Positions 22,285-28,976 of a stretch of DNA of 64,000 bases are shown piece by piece. Every line of letters starts with the position of its first letter. The first letter of the stretch is position 1. Below the pieces are notes generated by a model. It did not search any database. It worked only from the letters and a program-made list of their open reading frames with translations, and was not told the origin of the DNA. The DNA comes from a virus: IMG/VR virus record IMGVR_UViG_3300021960_000054, positions 1 through 64,000 of that record; one strand, written 5' to 3'. Both the position numbers and the translations under genes were made by a program.

Positions 22285-22361
22285 CGGAGATTAGCGCAGT
22301 CTGGTAGCGCATCTGCTTTGGGAGCAGAGGGTCGTTGGTTCGAATCCAGCATCTCCGACCA
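22285..22361 (+). tRNA. tRNA-Pro (UGG)
   Basis: 77 nt. Acceptor CGGAGAT/ATCTCCG, discriminator A, encoded CCA. Anticodon arm TCTGC-TTTGGGA-GCAGA gives UGG. T-loop GGTTCGAATCC. There is no gap to the preceding stop codon. Confidence 0.97.
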
Positions 22362-22380
22362 ATATTGAAAAGGAATTAAT

Positions 22381-22518
22381 ATGTCACAATGGCATGGTGG
22401 TAAAGGTTCAGGTCGTAGAAAACAAACAGATGACAAATCATATTCTGAAAACTACGACCGTATATTCGGAAAGAAAAAGAAACCTAATCCCAATGATAAA
22501 AGGAAAGTGAAGGAGTGA
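22381..22518 (+). CDS. Conserved small basic phage protein
   Basis: 45 residues behind AAAAGGAATTAAT. The pattern SQWHGGKGSGRR followed by YSENYDRIFGKKKK is one I recall from many marine T4-like phages (GKGS-RR and D-IFGKKK). Strongly basic, so nucleic-acid or ribosome binding is possible but unproven. It lies directly after the tRNAs and one nucleotide before the next start. Confidence 0.8.
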   Translation: MSQWHGGKGSGRRKQTDDKSYSENYDRIFGKKKKPNPNDKRKVKE

Positions 22519-22519
22519 T

Positions 22520-23101
22520 ATGAAAGAAGTAAACATACAACATGCGTTTGCAGACTTCTTCGTGCATGAAGAAATTTTTATTAACAATGACGATATCTGT
22601 AAATTCATCTACAAGCAAAAAGAAAAGAGTGAAGGTCCTAGTATCTGGTTTGATGGAACAGAACCTGAACTGGCACAGTTCTATGGTGTTGTGCAAACAT
22701 ATCTAGATGCAATGCATACTAAGTTATCTTTGTATCCTAAACTAAAGCAAAGACTATTTCAAGCATGGGCAAACATCAATATGAATGAATTTATTTCTGT
22801 TCCTCATAGTCACAGTGAAAGAGCATATGCAGTTATCTCTGGAGTATATTATCCAAAGGCAGATGAGAACTGTCATCCAATTGAGTTTGCATCTAACAAT
22901 CGTTCAGTTGAGCATGTGATTTTTCCTGAGGTTGTAGATAAAGAGAATGAATTCAATTGCGGTCACAAACGCATTGTACCTAAGACCGGAACTCTTTTGT
23001 TATTTCCTTCTTGGTTAATACACTATGTTGTACCGGCGGGTACTGCAACAGAAGATAGAATTTCATTAGCATTCAATGCTGACATGGTACCTAAAGATTG
23101 A
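22520..23101 (+). CDS. 2OG-Fe(II) oxygenase-like protein
   Basis: 193 residues behind GAAGGAGTGAT. Iron site ISVPHSHSERAYAVISGVYY, distal His GTLLLFPSWLIHYVVPAGT and Arg in EDRISLAFNAD: a complete 2OG-FeII_Oxy_5 pattern. A longer-than-usual insert with paired cysteines (NCHPIEF, FNCGHKR) separates the halves. Ends 1 nt before the DUF6065-like gene. Confidence 0.87.
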   Translation: MKEVNIQHAFADFFVHEEIFINNDDICKFIYKQKEKSEGPSIWFDGTEPELAQFYGVVQTYLDAMHTKLSLYPKLKQRLFQAWANINMNEFISVPHSHSERAYAVISGVYYPKADENCHPIEFASNNRSVEHVIFPEVVDKENEFNCGHKRIVPKTGTLLLFPSWLIHYVVPAGTATEDRISLAFNADMVPKD

Positions 23102-23102
23102 T

Positions 23103-23777
23103 ATGAACATAGAATTCAAATCATTAGACAAAGATAATTTATATCCTCCTGTGCCTGCGACACAAGTTATTCCGGAGAGATTTAAAAAGATACCGAATAC
23201 AAATACAGAATATGATTTAATGACTGTGAAGAATTGTATGCCTATGATAGAACATCTATCCAATGGTTATGCAATCAGACTGAGACATAGTATCGACATA
23301 AAGCAAAAGTTTCAACCTTATGCAGAAGGGTTCGATGAGCGAAATACATTTACTGTTGGTCAAGTAGGATTAGGTAATCATCCTCATGAGCAATTACCTA
23401 TAACTATAAACGGTAAGAGAAATGATTATATAAAACTTCCTAATCTATGGACTATCAAAACTCCAGATGGATACTCTTCTATGTTCTATTCTGTTTTTGG
23501 TGAAGAGAGATTTAAAATATTCAGTGGTGTTGTTGCCACAGACAAGTATACTCTTCCTGTATTGTTTCCTGGAGTTATTACAACCACAGAAGATTTTACA
23601 ATTGAAGCAGGGACAGCAATTGCTATTGTATTTCCTTTCAAGAGAGATAGTTGGACATCAACCACTACTGAATGGAGTGTCGATAATAAGATACAAGAGA
23701 TGGAAGATATGAGAACCTTTAATGAAAATGCACATCATTATAAAAATTCAGTGCATGTAAAAAGTAAATTTAATTAA
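23103..23777 (+). CDS. Conserved phage protein (DUF6065-like), short paralog
   Basis: 224 residues from ATG 23103. It shares ordered motifs with the 337-residue protein at 10109: PERFKKIPN versus PQWYRDLPK, CMPMIEHLSNGYAIRL versus CPGMQDILTHGYVVPF, NLWTIKTPDGYSSMFYSVFG versus SPWRIKTPPGMCTMVMPLP, and GVVATDKYTLPVLFPGVI versus GIIQTDYYNTFNMFMVIKH. The family function is unknown. Both copies lie beside other marine-phage accessory genes. Confidence 0.75.
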   Translation: MNIEFKSLDKDNLYPPVPATQVIPERFKKIPNTNTEYDLMTVKNCMPMIEHLSNGYAIRLRHSIDIKQKFQPYAEGFDERNTFTVGQVGLGNHPHEQLPITINGKRNDYIKLPNLWTIKTPDGYSSMFYSVFGEERFKIFSGVVATDKYTLPVLFPGVITTTEDFTIEAGTAIAIVFPFKRDSWTSTTTEWSVDNKIQEMEDMRTFNENAHHYKNSVHVKSKFN

Positions 23778-23796
23778 AAAAAATTACAAGTCATTG

Positions 23797-23826
23797 AAAT
23801 GCAACGATAAAAAGTTGCATTTTTTT
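23797..23826 (+). terminator. Intrinsic terminator
   Basis: AAATGCAAC (23797-23805) and GTTGCATTT (23814-23822) pair over 9 bp around an 8-nt loop, with more T residues following. The T-run leads directly into the GTGGATTTC block of the next promoter. Confidence 0.85.
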
Positions 23827-23866
23827 GTGGATTTCTCTTGACATTAGTGTAAAAGTAGGGTATATT
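23827..23866 (+). promoter_or_regulatory. Early promoter cassette (GTGGATTTC type)
   Basis: GTGGATTTCTC, TTGACA (23838-23843), 17 nt, TATATT (23861-23866), AGATGAG 10 nt later. Drives the 23904-27663 run of small genes; no other promoter is obvious inside that run. Confidence 0.9.
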
Positions 23867-23903
23867 ATATAAGTAAGATGAGTTGAAAGAGAGAGAAAAA
23901 AAA

Positions 23904-24164
23904 ATGATGTTTATTGATGCTGTTGAAAACAAAATGATTGCTGTTTACAAAGACGTTGGTGAGTGTGTCGGTCACGCTAAGACCGCTAAGATGCTGAAAT
24001 ACATTCTTCAAACTCACAAGATTGAGAACGAGACTTTCTACTACGGAAGCACTATGGACTTCGCTGATGAAGTAGGGTTCGCCCACTACGATGATGCTAA
24101 GAAGATTGTTGATGAGTGTTTCGATATGATTAAATGTGAAATGGTTGCTGAGGAGTTAGCATAA
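23904..24164 (+). CDS. Hypothetical early protein
   Basis: 86 residues from ATG 23904, behind GAAAGAGAGAG. Mixed helix and strand, with IAVYKDVGECVGHAKTAKML and DDAKKIVDECFDMIKCEMV. Three or four Cys. First gene of a long early operon. Function unknown. Confidence 0.75.
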   Translation: MMFIDAVENKMIAVYKDVGECVGHAKTAKMLKYILQTHKIENETFYYGSTMDFADEVGFAHYDDAKKIVDECFDMIKCEMVAEELA

Positions 24165-24382
24165 TGCAGATTTTAGAAATCAAAGAAATTGTTGCTGAAG
24201 AAGTTAATGATATGTTCCGTGATATGATTGAGACTGGTCAAGGCATCGGTAGCAGTGATATTACTGCTTGTATGAATGCTTGTGTTCCTGCGGTGAATGG
24301 TCGCTTCGATATTGACCTTCCTTTGTTGTGTCACTTGATACATGATGCAATCGGTAAGTTAGAAGAAGAGGTAATGGCATAA
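24164..24382 (+). CDS. Hypothetical early protein
   Basis: 72 residues, overlapping the preceding stop by 1 nt (TAATG). Helical and acidic (IKEIVAEEVNDMFRDMIETG, IHDAIGKLEEEVM) with two cysteines (TACMNACVP). Function unknown. Confidence 0.72.
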   Translation: MQILEIKEIVAEEVNDMFRDMIETGQGIGSSDITACMNACVPAVNGRFDIDLPLLCHLIHDAIGKLEEEVMA

Positions 24383-24591
24383 TGATTGATTGTTTTGTAA
24401 ATGGCAGTGTGAAGTTGTCGAAAGGAACTACCTTGAAAGAATTCATGGAGTTCATGTGGGACTTGAAAAGTTTTGATGGTCTTAATGTTGTTGACAAGTG
24501 GGTAGGGTTTGGCGCACTGCCAGATATCAAACTTGTTCTAGAGAATGGTCATCAGATTAGTTGTAAGCGATTATGGCAAGAGAGAGTGTAA
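24382..24591 (+). CDS. Hypothetical early protein
   Basis: 69 residues in a TAATG overlap. LKEFMEFMWDLKSFDGLNVV followed by a strand-rich end (DIKLVLENGHQISCKRLW). Function unknown. Confidence 0.72.
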   Translation: MIDCFVNGSVKLSKGTTLKEFMEFMWDLKSFDGLNVVDKWVGFGALPDIKLVLENGHQISCKRLWQERV

Positions 24592-24836
24592 TGAATCCTA
24601 TGAGAGATTTTGTTGTTGGTGAGTGGGTAGTACTGAAAGGTATTTCTCGCCACGGCAAGCAACGCATTGACCAACACGGTAAAGAGTGGGAAGTTCGTGA
24701 TGTAGGAACATTCAACGGCATTCGCTGTATCAGTGTTCTAAGTGAAAGTAAGACTTTCAAACTGGCGCCAGGACATAAAATACGCGACATGCGTTGGATA
24801 CATATTAAAGATGATCCAAACTTTGAGGTGATTTAA
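24591..24836 (+). CDS. Hypothetical early protein, possible SH3-like fold
   Basis: 81 residues from ATG 24591, again in a TAATG overlap; an in-frame ATG at 24573 is less likely. FVVGEWVVLKGISRHGKQRI and EWEVRDVGTFNGIRCISVLS look like a KOW/SH3-type small barrel. Function unknown. Confidence 0.7.
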   Translation: MNPMRDFVVGEWVVLKGISRHGKQRIDQHGKEWEVRDVGTFNGIRCISVLSESKTFKLAPGHKIRDMRWIHIKDDPNFEVI

Positions 24837-24837
24837 A

Positions 24838-25140
24838 ATGATTAGTTATACAAAAGAATTTAATGATATAAAGTTCACACCATTCTTAGATGGTGTGCAA
24901 GCACTTATTGACTATGGTGCATATGAACTATCTGTTGTTAGACATTCTAGTTCATACGGTAGTGACAAAGGACTCTACGAGATTGGTGTCTTTGATAAAC
25001 TAGCAGGTATGGTTTCTCTTCCTGGTATCACTCTTGCCGAAGATACTATCAAAGGATACTTGACAGAAGAAGATGTTTCTGCTATAATGAAGAAAATGGA
25101 GACACTAACAACTAATGAAGGAGTGCAAATTGCAATCTAA
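24838..25140 (+). CDS. Hypothetical early protein
   Basis: 100 residues, one base after the previous stop. Helix DGVQALIDYGAYELSVVRHS, then GLYEIGVFDKLAGMVSLPG and an acidic helix. Resembles short anti-restriction or antitoxin-like folds only in general composition. Function unknown. Confidence 0.72.
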   Translation: MISYTKEFNDIKFTPFLDGVQALIDYGAYELSVVRHSSSYGSDKGLYEIGVFDKLAGMVSLPGITLAEDTIKGYLTEEDVSAIMKKMETLTTNEGVQIAI

Positions 25141-25384
25141 ATATGTTTTGATGATTGATCCCACACCAAGAGGTTGGGCATACGGGTTTCCGAAAGCATT
25201 ACCACAACATGCGGTTGGTGGTTCCGGTACAGACTTATTCGTGTTAGAAAGTTTTAATCTAACAATGTGGGTTACCGCTCATGGGTATCCAAAAAACCAG
25301 TTTCAGCATTATCGTTTGTTTGTACAAGAAGTTGATGATATTGATGAACAGTACAAAGCAACTGGAACTTATTTAAGAGAGTGA
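25130..25384 (+). CDS. Hypothetical early protein (TTG start)
   Basis: 84 residues if translated from TTG 25130, which has AAGGAG at the right distance; the in-frame ATG 25115 has no site and ATG 25151 would lose the conserved-looking start. Contains PTPRGWAYGFPKALPQHAVG and NLTMWVTAHGYP. Overlaps the gene before by 11 nt. Function unknown. Confidence 0.65.
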   Translation: MQSKYVLMIDPTPRGWAYGFPKALPQHAVGGSGTDLFVLESFNLTMWVTAHGYPKNQFQHYRLFVQEVDDIDEQYKATGTYLRE

Positions 25385-25390
25385 TGAACA

Positions 25391-25660
25391 ATGGTTTGGA
25401 TTAAAAAGTATCACAACGACAAGCGCGATTACATTATTAAAACTCATGAGATTGAGATTCCAAATACTGTGATTGAAGAGAAAGCACCTGAGTATGATTT
25501 GCATAAGAAGTATGAAGTTGTACTCATGCAAGACCAAAACGAACTGACAGGTCAAGTCTCATACTTCTGGTTCGAAGAACAGAAGCAAAAAGTAATCTCA
25601 CCGAGATTTAATAATCAACAAATAGCAATGCATTGGATGAAAGAAAATGATAGACAATAG
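25391..25660 (+). CDS. Hypothetical early protein
   Basis: 89 residues. Charged, strand-rich N-terminal half and a Gln-rich second half (YFWFEEQKQKVISPRF). Overlaps the next gene by 14 nt. Function unknown. Confidence 0.7.
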   Translation: MVWIKKYHNDKRDYIIKTHEIEIPNTVIEEKAPEYDLHKKYEVVLMQDQNELTGQVSYFWFEEQKQKVISPRFNNQQIAMHWMKENDRQ

Positions 25661-25931
25661 ACCACGCGGTATTCCGTCTTCAGCAAAGAAGCATATGAAT
25701 AAAGCATTCGAAGAGATTGAACAATACGCAGTTAACTATACAGACACAGAGCATCTTATTGCTCAACTTCTCATTCGTATGGGTGATTGGTTTGAAGATC
25801 CCGATCCGTATTACGATGAATGGTTCGCACAAGCAAATCAAGAAAGTCTTGAGATGATGTTCAATGCAATGCAGAGATGTAATCGTGACAACTTCTCATC
25901 AAGAGCAAAGTCTCATGCCTCTGTCGATTGA
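25647..25931 (+). CDS. Hypothetical early protein
   Basis: 94 residues. Helical and acidic (HMNKAFEEIEQYAVNYTDTE, RMGDWFEDPDPYYDEWFAQA). Overlaps both neighbours. Function unknown. Confidence 0.7.
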   Translation: MIDNRPRGIPSSAKKHMNKAFEEIEQYAVNYTDTEHLIAQLLIRMGDWFEDPDPYYDEWFAQANQESLEMMFNAMQRCNRDNFSSRAKSHASVD

Positions 25932-26118
25932 TATCAAAGAACGCTTGTTTAGACAAGTCGTATCTTGTGTTCATAACGATGAGCAATATCATTATGTTTG
26001 CCCACGCTGTAGTTCATGGGAATACAAAACAGAACTCATTTCAGAGTTTACTTGTATTCAATGTGAGTTCGTGACGCAAGACATACATTACACAAAACTC
26101 TTGTCTTCAAAACGCTAA
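25915..26118 (+). CDS. Zinc-ribbon mini-protein
   Basis: 67 residues from ATG 25915. Two CxxC pairs 17 residues apart (YVCPRCSSWE and FTCIQCEF) form a treble-clef or zinc-ribbon, usually a nucleic-acid or protein contact. It starts MPLSIDIKERLFRQVVSC. Overlaps the previous gene by 17 nt. Target unknown. Confidence 0.72.
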   Translation: MPLSIDIKERLFRQVVSCVHNDEQYHYVCPRCSSWEYKTELISEFTCIQCEFVTQDIHYTKLLSSKR

Positions 26119-26129
26119 AGGAAAAAACT

Positions 26130-26459
26130 ATGATTAAACTTATATCTGAAACAGACGATGCACATAAAGCATACACTGCAGTAGAACGAATTGAGATGAC
26201 GGTATCTTCAGATGCATCAGTCGATGAAATGTTAGATGTGTATAAACAATTTCTCAATGCGTGTGGATATCATGTAGATGGTTATTTCGAACAGGTAAAC
26301 GATGAAGAAGAAGTAGAGAGTGATTTTTGTCCTGTCGTGCTTGACTTCACAAAGAAAGAACAAGAAGTATCATGGGAAGTCCCTGCGGATCAGACTTTGT
26401 ATGAAAGTCATGAAGCATTCATGAAACGTAAAGCGAGAGAAGAAGACAATGACAACTAA
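26130..26459 (+). CDS. Hypothetical early protein
   Basis: 109 residues behind AAAGGAAAAAACT. Strongly acidic, with MLDVYKQFLNACGYHVDGYF, EQVNDEEEVESDFCPVVLDF and a charged tail. Overlaps the next gene by 11 nt. Function unknown. Confidence 0.72.
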   Translation: MIKLISETDDAHKAYTAVERIEMTVSSDASVDEMLDVYKQFLNACGYHVDGYFEQVNDEEEVESDFCPVVLDFTKKEQEVSWEVPADQTLYESHEAFMKRKAREEDNDN

Positions 26460-26676
26460 GAAATTAGAATTGAAGTTTGCTGATACATTCTTTGATAGTC
26501 TAGATGACAGTGATATGACTGAAGAAGAAAAGCAAGAACTCATCAACGAGATTGGTCTCATGTTCGAAAGCGGTGAACTCATGTCTAGCGCACATGAACT
26601 TGAAGAAGATGAGATTCCAGATGAAGTTCGTGACGCATATGAAGAGTATGTACAGAACAATAAGTCATGGCACTAA
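26449..26676 (+). CDS. Small acidic early protein
   Basis: 75 residues, about one third Asp/Glu (DSLDDSDMTEEEKQELINEI, HELEEDEIPDEVRDAYEEYV), predicted helical. Acidic early phage proteins can mimic DNA or bind host enzymes; no evidence here beyond composition. Confidence 0.72.
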   Translation: MTTKKLELKFADTFFDSLDDSDMTEEEKQELINEIGLMFESGELMSSAHELEEDEIPDEVRDAYEEYVQNNKSWH

Positions 26677-26677
26677 C

Positions 26678-26863
26678 ATGAGCGTAACACTTGCTAAAGT
26701 GAGAGTGTATGATGAAGATACATTTCATAGAACAGGCGAAACAAAGATAGTGTACATGTACGTTAATCATGAAGGACTACAAATCAGCGATGCATTCGAT
26801 ACAGTGAATGATGCTCGTTTGTGGTATTCAGAAATGATGAAAGACTATCCGTATAGTAAATGA
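26678..26863 (+). CDS. Hypothetical early protein
   Basis: 61 residues from ATG 26678, 1 nt after the previous stop. Strand-rich: SVTLAKVRVYDEDTFHRTGE, TKIVYMYVNHEG, then a helix ending in DYPYSK. Function unknown. Confidence 0.65.
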   Translation: MSVTLAKVRVYDEDTFHRTGETKIVYMYVNHEGLQISDAFDTVNDARLWYSEMMKDYPYSK

Positions 26864-26879
26864 AGAAGAGCGAAGTTCA

Positions 26880-27233
26880 ATGTCTACTGCATTAGTCAAA
26901 GTAGAAAAACATCCAATCACAAATTATCTAGGACCGCAGTTCGTACTTGTCGATGAGAAAATTGTATTCGATACGCGAGAAGCAGTCAAGACACATCTAC
27001 CTGAAATCTGCGGTAGAGTGTTAGCAAGAGCATGGATAGACAAAGCATTCTATGCACAACTAGAAAAGAACACACTAGAAACATTCAATACTCTAGGTGT
27101 ATACTTACCTTCTGATATGTTTATCGAATTCAAGAAAGGTAAGACAAGAGCATCTATCATCGTCTACGAACAAACAGGAAGATTAAAAGTCCGCGTCTGT
27201 TCTTTAGAGATGACGTTAATAGCAAGAAGATAG
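26880..27233 (+). CDS. Hypothetical early protein
   Basis: 117 residues. FVLVDEKIVFDTREAVKTHL, VLARAWIDKAFYAQLEKNTL, and a strand-rich basic C-terminal half (RASIIVYEQTGRLKVRVCSL). Function unknown. Confidence 0.7.
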   Translation: MSTALVKVEKHPITNYLGPQFVLVDEKIVFDTREAVKTHLPEICGRVLARAWIDKAFYAQLEKNTLETFNTLGVYLPSDMFIEFKKGKTRASIIVYEQTGRLKVRVCSLEMTLIARR

Positions 27234-27252
27234 AACTAAGAAAGCAGAACAA

Positions 27253-27663
27253 ATGAAACAACATCCCAGAGCAAATCTAACAGGCGGTTATGTAAAAGCA
27301 GGATACGAGAATGTAAAGATAAGTGAAGTGAAAGATTACTTTCTCATTCATGGTAAGAACAATTCTAATCCTGATGTATACAGAAGTCTTGCAGAAGTGG
27401 AACAGTATATCAACAGTCTTACTTCAGAGAAACATAAGTCACGCATAGTGATTGTGCCTTTCTCTGTTAGTGAAGAAACTTTCGACAGAGAGATATATGA
27501 TATTATACACTTTGTATATGATAGATTACAACCTGAAGAATACACTAAGTGGAAGATGGGTGAATCCTCAATCTTACATTGGGGTATTATTCAACGCTAT
27601 AAAGAACGCTATTACAGTGACAGAGAAGAAGCACTGAACCGCCGTGCGATGCGCCGACTTTAA
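27253..27663 (+). CDS. Hypothetical early protein
   Basis: 136 residues, last of the plus-strand run. Contains VKAGYENVKISEVKDYFLIH, SRIVIVPFSVSEETFDREIY and a basic C-terminus (YYSDREEALNRRAMRRL). Function unknown. No clear plus-strand terminator follows; a short AT hairpin is present. Confidence 0.7.
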   Translation: MKQHPRANLTGGYVKAGYENVKISEVKDYFLIHGKNNSNPDVYRSLAEVEQYINSLTSEKHKSRIVIVPFSVSEETFDREIYDIIHFVYDRLQPEEYTKWKMGESSILHWGIIQRYKERYYSDREEALNRRAMRRL

Positions 27664-27838
27664 AAACGTAATTTTTACTCCGGAAAAATTTTTGGAAACA
27701 GCATAGGGGGTAGTGCGTTTTCAGTTTTCGTGCAGTCGAATGTTTGCCGTACTCTGAGTCCGTTGGAACGTGCCGGCGCTAAGAGCGAGACTTAACCCCT
27801 CCGCACTCACAAAAATATTGCATATGTAGGGGGGTGTA
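27664..27838 (-). ncRNA. Candidate structured noncoding RNA
   Basis: No ORF fits here, yet a strong minus-strand sigma70 promoter (27845-27873) points straight into it, right after a terminator. The stretch 27710-27840 is visibly richer in G and C than its surroundings. On the minus strand AGTGCG (near 27808) can pair with CGCACT (near 27713) to close a domain of about 85 nt that holds a CGCT-CTT-AGCG hairpin. Two C-rich strings (ACCCCCCTAC near 27835 and TACCCCCTATG near 27707) could compete for one GAGGGG. No known RNA family recognised. Confidence 0.5.
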
Positions 27839-27844
27839 CCCTTC

Positions 27845-27873
27845 AGTATATCACAGTGAGTAACAGTTGTCAA
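27845..27873 (-). promoter_or_regulatory. Sigma70-type promoter without a downstream gene
   Basis: TTGACA (27873-27868), 17 nt, TATACT (27850-27845) on the minus strand. The transcript would begin near 27838 and run against the end of the plus-strand early operon. Confidence 0.8.
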
Positions 27874-27882
27874 GTAAAAAAT

Positions 27883-27935
27883 AAAAAAAAGCGACACCCT
27901 ACAACCCTTTGTCAGTAAGGGTTACAGGGCATCGC
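27883..27935 (-). terminator. Strong intrinsic terminator
   Basis: On the minus strand a 19-bp stem (27935-27917 with 27909-27891, including four G-U pairs) carries a 7-nt loop and is followed by TTTTTTTTATTTTTT. It ends the small minus-strand operon from 28547 and lies 10 nt before the next -35 box. Confidence 0.92.
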
Positions 27936-27979
27936 CGAGACAACGTAGGGAGAAAGGGAGAGAAAAACCCTACTAGTCT

Positions 27980-28228
27980 CTAACTTGCAGTCGCGTCTAC
28001 TCGTTCTACGCCACACAGTTTGTAACCGGTGACCTTGCGACCGTCTTTGAGTGGGATCACACCATAGGGTGTCTTTGTTTTAATTTCCCACATATACGTT
28101 GAGATGCGGTACATGTTCACGCCTGCTATCTCACACTGTTGTTTGAACTCATCTATAGTAGCAGTATAGTTATCTGCTTCTTTCAGTACGTTCAGTACTT
28201 TTTCATATTGACCCATTGCTTTTGCCAT
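27980..28228 (-). CDS. Small hypothetical protein
   Basis: 82 residues. YEKVLNVLKEADNYTATIDE, EIAGVNMYRISTYMWEIKTK and VIPLKDGRKVTGYKL resemble a winged-helix-type layout (helix, helix, strand pair) but I cannot name it. Starts 3 nt after the previous stop. Confidence 0.7.
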   Translation of the reverse strand: MAKAMGQYEKVLNVLKEADNYTATIDEFKQQCEIAGVNMYRISTYMWEIKTKTPYGVIPLKDGRKVTGYKLCGVERVDATAS

Positions 28229-28231
28229 TAT

Positions 28232-28414
28232 CTACTCCTTATCATATGTAACGAATGCTACACCAATCATTGCGAAACCTGCTAATGCGAACAGCAGTAC
28301 TTCAGTGAGTGACAGTGCGTTCTCCATACACTTGCCATCACAGTCGCTACCTACAGCGCCTAGTACTAATAGAAATCCGGTGATGCCTAATGCACCCGCG
28401 ATTATATTACGCAT
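28232..28414 (-). CDS. Small two-span membrane protein
   Basis: 60 residues with two hydrophobic helices (IAGALGITGFLLVLGAV and LTEVLLFALAGFAMIGVAFV) separated by a Cys-bearing loop (SDCDGKCMEN). Its ATG overlaps the upstream stop. Function unknown. Confidence 0.7.
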   Translation of the reverse strand: MRNIIAGALGITGFLLVLGAVGSDCDGKCMENALSLTEVLLFALAGFAMIGVAFVTYDKE

Positions 28415-28547
28415 ACTGACGTACCTCTACTAAGTTCATTGCGTTAACACCAAATGTGCCGTCTGCGAGAATAGCATCACACTGCTCTTCTGTCAGCGCG
28501 GTAACTATCTGCGTTTCACCATTCAATTTAAATTCAATTTCAAACAT
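28407..28547 (-). CDS. Small hypothetical protein
   Basis: 46 residues, ATG 28547 to TAA 28407, with GAAAGTGAG before the start. MFEIEFKLNGETQIVTALTE is strand-rich and followed by a short helix with one Cys (EEQCDAIL). The stop overlaps the next ATG (ATGCGTAA). First gene after the promoter at 28579. Confidence 0.7.
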   Translation of the reverse strand: MFEIEFKLNGETQIVTALTEEQCDAILADGTFGVNAMNLVEVRQYA

Positions 28548-28578
28548 ATTCACTCACTTTCATTCTCATTATATACAC

Positions 28579-28607
28579 AGTATATCACAGTCTTATACAG
28601 ATGTCAA
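28579..28607 (-). promoter_or_regulatory. Sigma70-type early promoter
   Basis: TTGACA (28607-28602), 17 nt, TATACT (28584-28579) on the minus strand, 32 nt before ATG 28547. Confidence 0.8.
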
Positions 28608-28615
28608 GCACTAAT

Positions 28616-28816
28616 TTACACTTTTGCCATATAATATTCATTCCACGCATCGTCACACACACTGGTAATGATATCACCAGGGATGAAATCAGGTAACTGA
28701 TTGTCAACAATACTATAGAACTCATTAATCGTCTGACACTCACTAACCATAGTCTCAGTTATAACGTCATAGACACGCTCTTCGCAGTCCATTGCCCATG
28801 CTTTTACAGCACCCAT
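28616..28816 (-). CDS. Small hypothetical protein
   Basis: 66 residues from ATG 28816, fixed by AGAAAGG 7 nt upstream. Acidic and helical with Cys (MDCEERVYDVITETMVSECQ, ITSVCDDAWNEYYM). Overlaps the preceding repeat-bearing ORF by 13 nt. Function unknown. Confidence 0.68.
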   Translation of the reverse strand: MGAVKAWAMDCEERVYDVITETMVSECQTINEFYSIVDNQLPDFIPGDIITSVCDDAWNEYYMAKV

Positions 28817-28941
28817 AATAGAACCTTTCTGTAAGTAGAGAGACATGCAGTTAAATCTAGCATCGCGCCAGTTGTGTCGGTGACACATGCAGTTAAATCT
28901 AGCGATGTTCCAGTTGTCTCGTTATCGTTAATCTTTATCAT
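28804..28941 (-). CDS. Small protein with a 14-residue tandem repeat
   Basis: 45 residues from ATG 28941. After MIKINDNE come two copies of a 14-residue unit, TTGTSLDLTACVTD and TTGAMLDLTACLST; the DNA units (28885-28924 and 28843-28882) are 42 nt apart and share the block GCTAGATTTAACTGCATGT or nearly so. ATG follows the -10 box by 6 nt, so it may be leaderless or merely a leader peptide for the next gene. Confidence 0.5.
   Translation of the reverse strand: MIKINDNETTGTSLDLTACVTDTTGAMLDLTACLSTYRKVLLWVL
28843..28924 (-). repeat. 42-nt tandem direct repeat, two copies
   Basis: Plus-strand units start ACATGCAGTTAAATCTAG at 28843 and again at 28885, with CCAGTTGT further along each unit. The period is a multiple of three and the repeat stays in frame within the 45-residue ORF. 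Confidence 0.85.
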
Positions 28942-28947
28942 GTATAC

Positions 28948-28976
28948 ATTATAGCAAAGACAATGGCAATTGTCAA
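28948..28976 (-). promoter_or_regulatory. Sigma70-type early promoter
   Basis: TTGACA (28976-28971), 17 nt, TATAAT (28953-28948) on the minus strand, 6 nt before ATG 28941. Confidence 0.85.
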
